Positions 58,129 to 64,000 of a stretch of DNA of 64,000 nt are shown piece by piece. The stretch comes from Ulva prolifera (lineage: Eukaryota > Chlorophyta > Ulvophyceae > Ulvales > Ulvaceae), in contig CM041202.1 of the NCBI GenBank assembly GCA_023078555.1, forward strand, positions 4,460,022-4,524,021. The letters run 5' to 3'. The number at the start of each line of letters is the position of its first letter. Within the stretch, counting starts at the first letter, position 1. A program made the position numbers and the translations under genes. The notes below the pieces were generated by a model. The model saw only the letters and a program-made list of their open reading frames with translations, ran no database searches and was not told the DNA's origin.

Positions 58129-58504
58129 TGTCATGATAAGTCATCAGCACTCAAGTACATATATGACCAGATCCTCAAAGGAAAGTAGTACACCTTCGGG
58201 TGGGCGCTTTTCCTGACATGGTATCAATGAGAGTGATCATAGAGAGGATCGTAACCTCCATAGACGCGGGTTCAAATCCGGGCAGCTGCACCCGGATACG
58301 CGTCCGCCTTCCAAGCTTTCGGATCCTACTCAACGGTCCTTGAGTGAGGGGGGGTGTCATGATGAGTCATCAGCACTCAAGTACATATATGAGTGCTACT
58401 ATGTATATGAGTGCTACATACTTGAGTGCTGATGACTCAAGTACATATATGACTAGATCCTCAAAGGAAAGTAGTACACCTTCGGGTGGGCGCTTTTCCT
58501 GACA
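58129..58504 (+). mobile_element. TRIM copy 2 with tRNA-like core
   Basis: First repeat 58129-58218 (90 bp), second 58355-58504 (150 bp, enlarged by a palindromic expansion), flanked by GAATC (58124-58128 and 58505-58509). Its primer-like site TGGTATCAATGAGAG is closer to the tRNA-Met type than in copy 1. The core keeps GGTTCAAATCC and the GAGG/CCTC hairpin, and ends in the purine tract GAGTGAGGGGGGG. Confidence 0.88.
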
Positions 58505-58658
58505 GAATCTCATTCCGAAACTTGAGAAGAAGTACAATGCCACTGTTCGTGCCGTGCGCTTTGATCGCGACACAGTGTTTCTGTCCAACAAAGTGCAGTC
58601 CTTCCTCAATGACAGGCACATTGAGTCACAAGAAACATCAGGCTACAGCCCAGCTGAG

Positions 58659-58754
58659 TTATTAAGTTACACATATCTGGCCATTGTATGGCAAAGCAAA
58701 CAGACAACATCAAGCCAACCCAGCGACCGGCCGCCACACCAGCAACCACAAGAA
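58659..58754 (-). mobile_element. LINE 3' tail, 96 bp
   Basis: Flanked by AGCCCAGCTGAG (58647-58658 and 58755-58766), in the integrase of family A copy 4. Confidence 0.93.
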
Positions 58755-59710
58755 AGCCCAGCTGAGAATGGGCATGCAGAGCGAGGCATCGGCTCTTGCT
58801 CAGCTTTGCGTGACTCTCTGATGGCAGATGCAGGCTTAAAGAAGAAGTATTGGGCAGAGGCAGCAATGCATGCCGTGTACCTGTCCAACATCATGTCCAG
58901 CGAGGGTGAGCCATCATCATGGCAGCTCCTGAAAGGCACCAAGCCTGACATTAGCAATTTGCACATCTGGGGCTGCACGTGCTTCGTGCGAGTCCCATCT
59001 GAGAAGCGCAAGAAAGGTCAACTCCCAGCCAAAGCAGTCGTGGGTAAGCATCTTGGCTATGCTCAGCCAAATTTCAAAGCATTCAGAATTCTGCTTCCTG
59101 ATGGCAAGGTCCAGATCTCCAGAGATGTGAGGTTTGATGAGTCGGCAGCACCAGCAAGCGATGATCGCTTCGACATGTTGTCAGATGTGATGGACGCAGC
59201 ATCGCCGCCACAAGCGCCACCGCAAGCGCCACCACAAGCAGCATCGCAATCGCAGCCTCAGACTCAGCAGCAATTGCAGCAGCAAATTTCTCTGCCGTTG
59301 CCGCCGGCGCATGTGCAGCCACTCATGTCGACAAATCCGCTCTATGATGAACAAGAGCAAGCGCCTGAGGATGCAGCTCCAGAAGAGGAACCTTCTGATG
59401 AGTCCGCCGTGCAACCCGTCATGCCACGGCGCAATCTTCCGCGCAAACGGCAGCCACCTCAAGATCCTTATCGGCAATTCATGCACGGTCTCCCACGCAA
59501 TGCCCATGTGAATTTTCGGCTGTAGAGCTTGCTCCTGAGCCCTTGACCATTGAAGCAGCACTTGCTGGACCTGAAGCGCCGTTTTGGCAAGTCTCCGTCA
59601 TATAAGCGCCGTTTTGGCAAGTTGCAGCTGATGAGGAGTACAATTCTCTCGTGTCAATGAATGCGTGGGAACTCATGGCAGTGCCACGTGACAAAAAGGC
59701 CATTCCATCC

Positions 59711-59956
59711 TGTCGTGACAGAGGGAAGGTCAGTGAGACTCGATTTACAGAGACAGGAGCATGACATGAACGATGCAGAGACATGGACATACCTGTCGTG
59801 ACAGAGGGAAGGTCAGTGAGACTCGATAGAGCTCACTGCCCACATCTAGACTATATATGCAGAGTACGCCCTTCTGTCACGACCCTCATGATCACACAAG
59901 TGCGTCAACTACATGCATGTTCACACTGGCCTAGACTAAACCTATTTCTCTCGACA
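59711..59956 (-). repeat. Family B LTR, unit 1
   Basis: 246 bp on the plus strand from TGTCGTGACAGAGGG to CTCTCGACA, followed by CTCCCAC (purine tract on the minus strand). A ~33-bp segment starting TGTCGTGACAGAGGGAAGG occurs at both 59711 and 59794. Confidence 0.88.
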
Positions 59957-59968
59957 CTCCCACACAGT

Positions 59969-61234
59969 CTAAGGCACAACTCCTAGGGTCTGGCGATGCT
60001 TCTCAAACAACTGTTGAGGCAACGGCTTCGTCAATATGTCAGCTGGGTTATCAGCTGTTGGCACTTGTACAAAACGCATCTGCTTGCGCTTGACCTTCTC
60101 CCTGATGTGATGATAGATCGTCTCAATGTGCCTCGTACGTGCAGCAGACAATGGGTCCTCAATCAAACTTTTCGCTGCTTGATTGTCAATACCTATTGCA
60201 ATACAATAAGAAGGCAGCCCCATTTGAGGGACCATGTTGTAAAAATACTGCACTTCTTTCGCAATTTCTCCTGCTGCAATATATTCTGCTTCGGATGAAG
60301 ACCTGCTCAAGGTCGGCTGCTTGGCCGATTTCCAGGCAATGGAACCTAACCCACATTTCACAACATACCCGGTCGTCGACTTCCGTGTCAACGTGCAACC
60401 TGCCCAATCTGAGTCACAAAAACCATGAAGAGCGCACTCTGGTCCTCCTAATCTCAAGCTGTATGAGGCTGTGCCTTTGAGATACAACAAAACATCTTTC
60501 AGTCTTGCAAAGCTGCTACCTGTAGGCTGAGCAGTGAACCTAGCAAGAAATGACACAGCAAATGCAATATCAGGACGAGTGTTGTTGGCAATGTGGAGCA
60601 GGGCTCCGACGATGGACTTGTATTGCGAGACAGCTGCAACATCTGTGATGGTTGGACCTGCGGGGTCTTTGCTGAGATTGGTGATCATCGGGATTGCAAT
60701 CGGCCATGCGTCCTTCAGTCCGTGCTGATCAATGAGCTTCTCGATGTGTCGTTGCTGCTTCAGGTGAATCGTGCGGGCTGCTCTGTTGCGTTGCATTGTC
60801 ATCTGCAGGAAATACTTGGAATCTCCTGTGTCTTTGCCTGGAAACTTCGTCATGATGGCTTTCTTGATGTTCTGAACACTGGTGAGTTGCTTTGCTGCGA
60901 TCTGGATGTCGTCAACGTAGCAGAGGATCAAAACGAAGCCAAGCTGTTCTGTGTACAGCATGAAGAGTGCTCCATCACTCTGGCTCTGAACAAATCCCAG
61001 AAGCACGAAGTAGGCCGTGATTGTCTTGTTCCACACACGTGGAGCCTGCTTCAGCCCATACAAGCTCTTGTTGAGCATGCAAACCTGACCTGAGTCATCA
61101 TCATACCCGTCTGGCTGCTTCATGAAGATCTTCTCTTCAACGGCTCCTTGGATGAATGCATTCTTGATGTCAATGGAATGACACACAAGATCAAAAGAGG
61201 CAACGATGGAGAGAAAAAGGCGCACGGTGCTGGC
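59969..61234 (-). mobile_element. Family B partial pol, unit 1
   Basis: Minus-strand frame: RT blocks DIKNAFIQGAVEEKIFMKQP, YGLKQAPRVWNKTITA and ILCYVDDIQIAAKQ, then RNase H (FCDSDWAGCTLTRKSTTGY, SRSSSEAEYIAAGEIAKEVQ) to the terminal DILTKPLPQQLFEKH. Close to family A in type but a distinct family. The open frame begins inside the adjoining LTR (to 61291). Confidence 0.9.
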
Positions 61235-61480
61235 TGTCGTGACAGAGGGAAGGTCAGTGAGACTCGACTTACAGATACAGGAGCATGACATGAACGATGC
61301 AGAGACGTAGACATACCTGTCGTGACAGAGGGAAGGTCAGTGAGACTCGATAGAGCTCACTGCCCACATCTAGACTATATATGCAGAGTACGCCCTGCTG
61401 TCACGACCCTCATGATCACACAAGTGAGTCAACTACATGCATGTTCACACTGGCCTAGACTAAACCTATTTCTCTCGACA
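61235..61480 (-). repeat. Family B LTR, unit 2
   Basis: Same 246-bp repeat, exactly 1,524 bp after unit 1. Confidence 0.88.
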
Positions 61481-61492
61481 CTCCCACGTAGT

Positions 61493-62758
61493 CTAAGGCA
61501 CAACTCCTAGGGTCTGGCGATGCTTCTCAAACAACTGTTGAGGCAACGGCTTCGTCAATATGTCAGCTGGGTTATCAGCTGTTGGCACTTGTACAAAACG
61601 CATCTGCTTGCGCTTGACCTTCTCCCTGATGTGATGATAGATCGTCTCAATGTGCCTCGTACGTGCAGCAGACAATGGGTCCTCAATCAAACTCTTCGCT
61701 GCTTGATTGTCAATACCCACTGCAATACAATAAGAGGGCAGCCCCATTTGAGGGACCATGTTGAAAAAATACTGCACTTCTTTCGCAATTTCTCCTGCTG
61801 CAATATATTCTGCTTCGGATGAAGACCTGCTCAAGGTCGGCTGCTTGGCCGATTTCCAGGCAATGGAACCTAACCCACATTTCACAACATACCCGGTCGT
61901 CGACTTCCGTGTCGACGTGCAACCTGCCCAATCTGAGTCACAAAAACCATGAAGAGCGCACTCTGGTCCTCCTAATCTCAAGCTGTATGAGGCTGTGCCT
62001 TTGAGATACAACAAAACATCTTTCAGTCTTGCAAAGCTGCTACCTGTAGGCTGAGCAGTGAACCTAGCAAGAAATGACACAGCAAATGCAATATCAGGAC
62101 GAGTGTTGTTGGCAATGTGGAGCAGGGCTCCGACGATGGACTTGTATTGCGAGACAGCTGCAACATCTGTGATGGTTGGACCTGCGGGGTCTTTGCTGAG
62201 ATTGGTGATCATCGGGATTGCAATCGGCCATGCGTCCTTCAGTCCGTGCTGATCAATGAGCTTCTCGATGTGTCGTTGCTGCTTCAGGTGAATCGTGCGG
62301 GCTGCTCTGTTGCGTTGCATTGTCATCTGCAGGAAATACTTGGAATCTCCTGTGTCTTTGCCTGGAAACTTCGTCATGATGGCTTTCTTGATGTTCTGAA
62401 CACTGGTGAGTTGCTTTGCTGCGATCTGGATGTCGTCAACGTAGCAGAGGATCAAAACGAAGCCAAGCTGTTCTGTGTACAGCATGAAGAGTGCTCCATC
62501 ACTCTGGCTCTGAACAAATCCCAGAAGCACGAAGTAGGCCGTGATTGTCTTGTTCCACACACGTGGAGCCTGCTTCAGCCCATACAAGCTCTTGTTGAGC
62601 ATGCAAACCTGACCTGAGTCATCATCATACCCGTCTGGCTGCTTCATGAAGATCTTCTCTTCAACGGCTCCTTGGATGAATGCATTCTTGATGTCAATGG
62701 AATGACACACAAGATCAAAAGAGGCAACGATGGAGAGAAAAAGGCGCACGGTGCTGGC
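61493..62758 (-). mobile_element. Family B partial pol, unit 2
   Basis: Same organisation and boundaries as unit 1; the frame again begins in the neighbouring LTR (to 62815). Confidence 0.9.
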
Positions 62759-63004
62759 TGTCGTGACAGAGGGAAGGGCAGTGAGACTCGACTTACAGAT
62801 ACAGGAGCATGACATGAACGATGCAGAGACGTAGACATACCTGTCGTGACAGAGGGAAGGTCAGTGAGACTCGATAGAGCTCACTGCCCACATCTAGACT
62901 ATATATGCAGAGTACGCCCTGCTGTCACGACCCTCATGATCACACAAGTGAGTCAACTACATGCATGTTCACACTGGCCTAGACTAAACCTATTTCTCTC
63001 GACA
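62759..63004 (-). repeat. Family B LTR, unit 3
   Basis: Same repeat, 1,524 bp after unit 2. Confidence 0.88.
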
Positions 63005-63016
63005 CTCCCACGTAGT

Positions 63017-64000
63017 CTAAGGCACAACTCCTAGGGTCTGGCGATGCTTCTCAAACAACTGTTGAGGCAACGGCTTCGTCAATATGTCAGCTGGGTTATC
63101 AGCTGTTGGCACTTGTACAAAACGCATCTGCTTGCGCTTGACCTTCTCCCTGATGTGATGATAGATCGTCTCAATGTGCCTCGTACGTGCAGCAGACAAT
63201 GGGTCCTCAATCAAACTCTTCGCTGCTTGATTGTCAATACCCACTGCAATACAATAAGAGGGCAGCCCCATTTGAGGGACCATGTTGAAAAAATACTGCA
63301 CTTCTTTCGCAATTTCTCCTGCTGCAATATATTCTGCTTCGGATGAAGACCTGCTCAAGGTCGGCTGCTTGGCCGATTTCCAGGCAATGGAACCTAACCC
63401 ACATTTCACAACATACCCGGTCGTCGACTTCCGTGTCGACGTGCAACCTGCCCAATCTGAGTCACAAAAACCATGAAGAGCGCACTCTGGTCCTCCTAAT
63501 CTCAAGCTGTATGAGGCTGTGCCTTTGAGATACAACAAAACATCTTTCAGTCTTGCAAAGCTGCTACCTGTAGGCTGAGCAGTGAACCTAGCAAGAAATG
63601 ACACAGCAAATGCAATATCAGGACGAGTGTTGTTGGCAATGTGGAGCAGGGCTCCGACGATGGACTTGTATTGCGAGACAGCTGCAACATCTGTGATGGT
63701 TGGACCTGCAGGGTCTTTGCTGAGATTGGTGATCATCGGGATTGCAATCGGCCATGCGTCCTTCAGTCCGTGCTGATCAATGAGCTTCTCGATGTGTCGT
63801 TGCTGCTTCAGGTGGATCGTGCGGGCTGCTCTGTTGCGTTGCATTGTCATCTGCAGGAAATACTTGGAATCTCCTGTGTCTTTGCCTGGAAACTTCGTCA
63901 AGATGGCTTTCTTGATATTCTGAACACTGGTGAGTTGCTTTGCAGCGATCTGGATGTCGTCAACGTAGCAGAGGATCAAAACGAAGCCAAGCTGTTCTGT
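63017..64000 (-). mobile_element. Family B partial pol, unit 3 (cut by the window end)
   Basis: RNase H and RT as in unit 2, visible up to the catalytic YVDD block, then the window ends. Confidence 0.9.

Larger units (their letters stand above)
58057..59710 (+). mobile_element. Ty1/copia fragment, family A, copy 4 (integrase to start of RT)
   Basis: Integrase and linker sequence (AENGHAERGIGS, LHIWGCTCFVRVPSEKRKKG, then the Gln/Pro linker ending RNAHVNFRL) up to the first RT block. A TRIM (58129-58504) and a LINE tail (58659-58754) lie in it. It is slightly more diverged from copies 1-3 than they are from each other. It ends exactly where the family B array begins. Confidence 0.9.
59711..64000 (-). 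mobile_element. Tandem array of copia family B units (period 1,524 bp), continues beyond the window
   Basis: Three consecutive units begin at 59711, 61235 and 62759, each a 246-bp LTR plus 1,278 bp of internal sequence holding RNase H and part of RT on the minus strand. The internal part ends at the same base in each unit, directly against the next LTR. Units 2 and 3 look closer to each other than to unit 1. Neighbouring units share one LTR, the pattern expected from tandem amplification by recombination, not separate insertions. Confidence 0.93.

Noticed and set aside
59711-64000. A CRISPR-like or satellite repeat array
   Set aside because: The period is 1,524 bp with LTR and pol content. 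The window is eukaryotic and has no short spaced repeats of CRISPR type.

Overview
This is a window of a eukaryotic nuclear genome. It shows GT-AG introns, Ty1/copia and Ty3/gypsy LTR elements, a non-LTR retrotransposon (LINE) family, and almost no host genes. Three of the five donor sites in the one host gene I can model read GTGCG or GTGTG. That style is familiar from green algae, so a chlorophyte-like alga is my best guess, but nothing here identifies the organism firmly.

Layout. (1) 1-5.8 kb is host DNA with one recognisable gene, a six-exon TMEM184/LAZ1-type (organic solute transporter alpha-like) membrane protein at 1336-3510. (2) 5.8-16.2 kb holds old, eroded material: a gypsy remnant, a copia copy on the minus strand with a tRNA-derived SINE-like insert, and a plus-strand copia copy whose 5' LTR carries a 1.3-kb solo LTR. 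(3) 16.2-30.2 kb is one minus-strand copia element (family C) into which a younger, nearly whole copia element (family D, 21068-27991, target duplication GCCAC), a solo LTR and LINE tails have inserted. (4) 30.2-34.4 kb is a long but broken LINE copy carrying the family's N-terminal region. (5) 34.4-39.4 kb is a mosaic of a D-family fragment, a C-family solo LTR, a long LTR-like block and many LINE tails. (6) 39.4-59.7 kb holds several copies of copia family A, two large LINE insertions (46525-48991 and 51938-53839) and two copies of a 321-376 bp miniature LTR element (TRIM) with a tRNA-like core. (7) 59.7-64.0 kb is a tandem array of 1,524-bp units, each one LTR plus a partial pol of copia family B, running off the window end.

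The unifying story is a nested retrotransposon graveyard that can be read in relative time from target-site duplications. One LINE family with a restriction-like endonuclease supplies 18 insertions. Most are extremely short 3' tails (12-330 bp) ending in GTAACTTA plus a few variable bases and flanked by 9-18 bp duplications (one 51 bp). The least expected objects are this tail swarm including a 12-bp insertion, the TRIM with a tRNA-like core, the 1,524-bp array, and the duplicated LTR-end segments shared by copia families A and B. Exact identities and copy numbers elsewhere cannot be judged without alignment.
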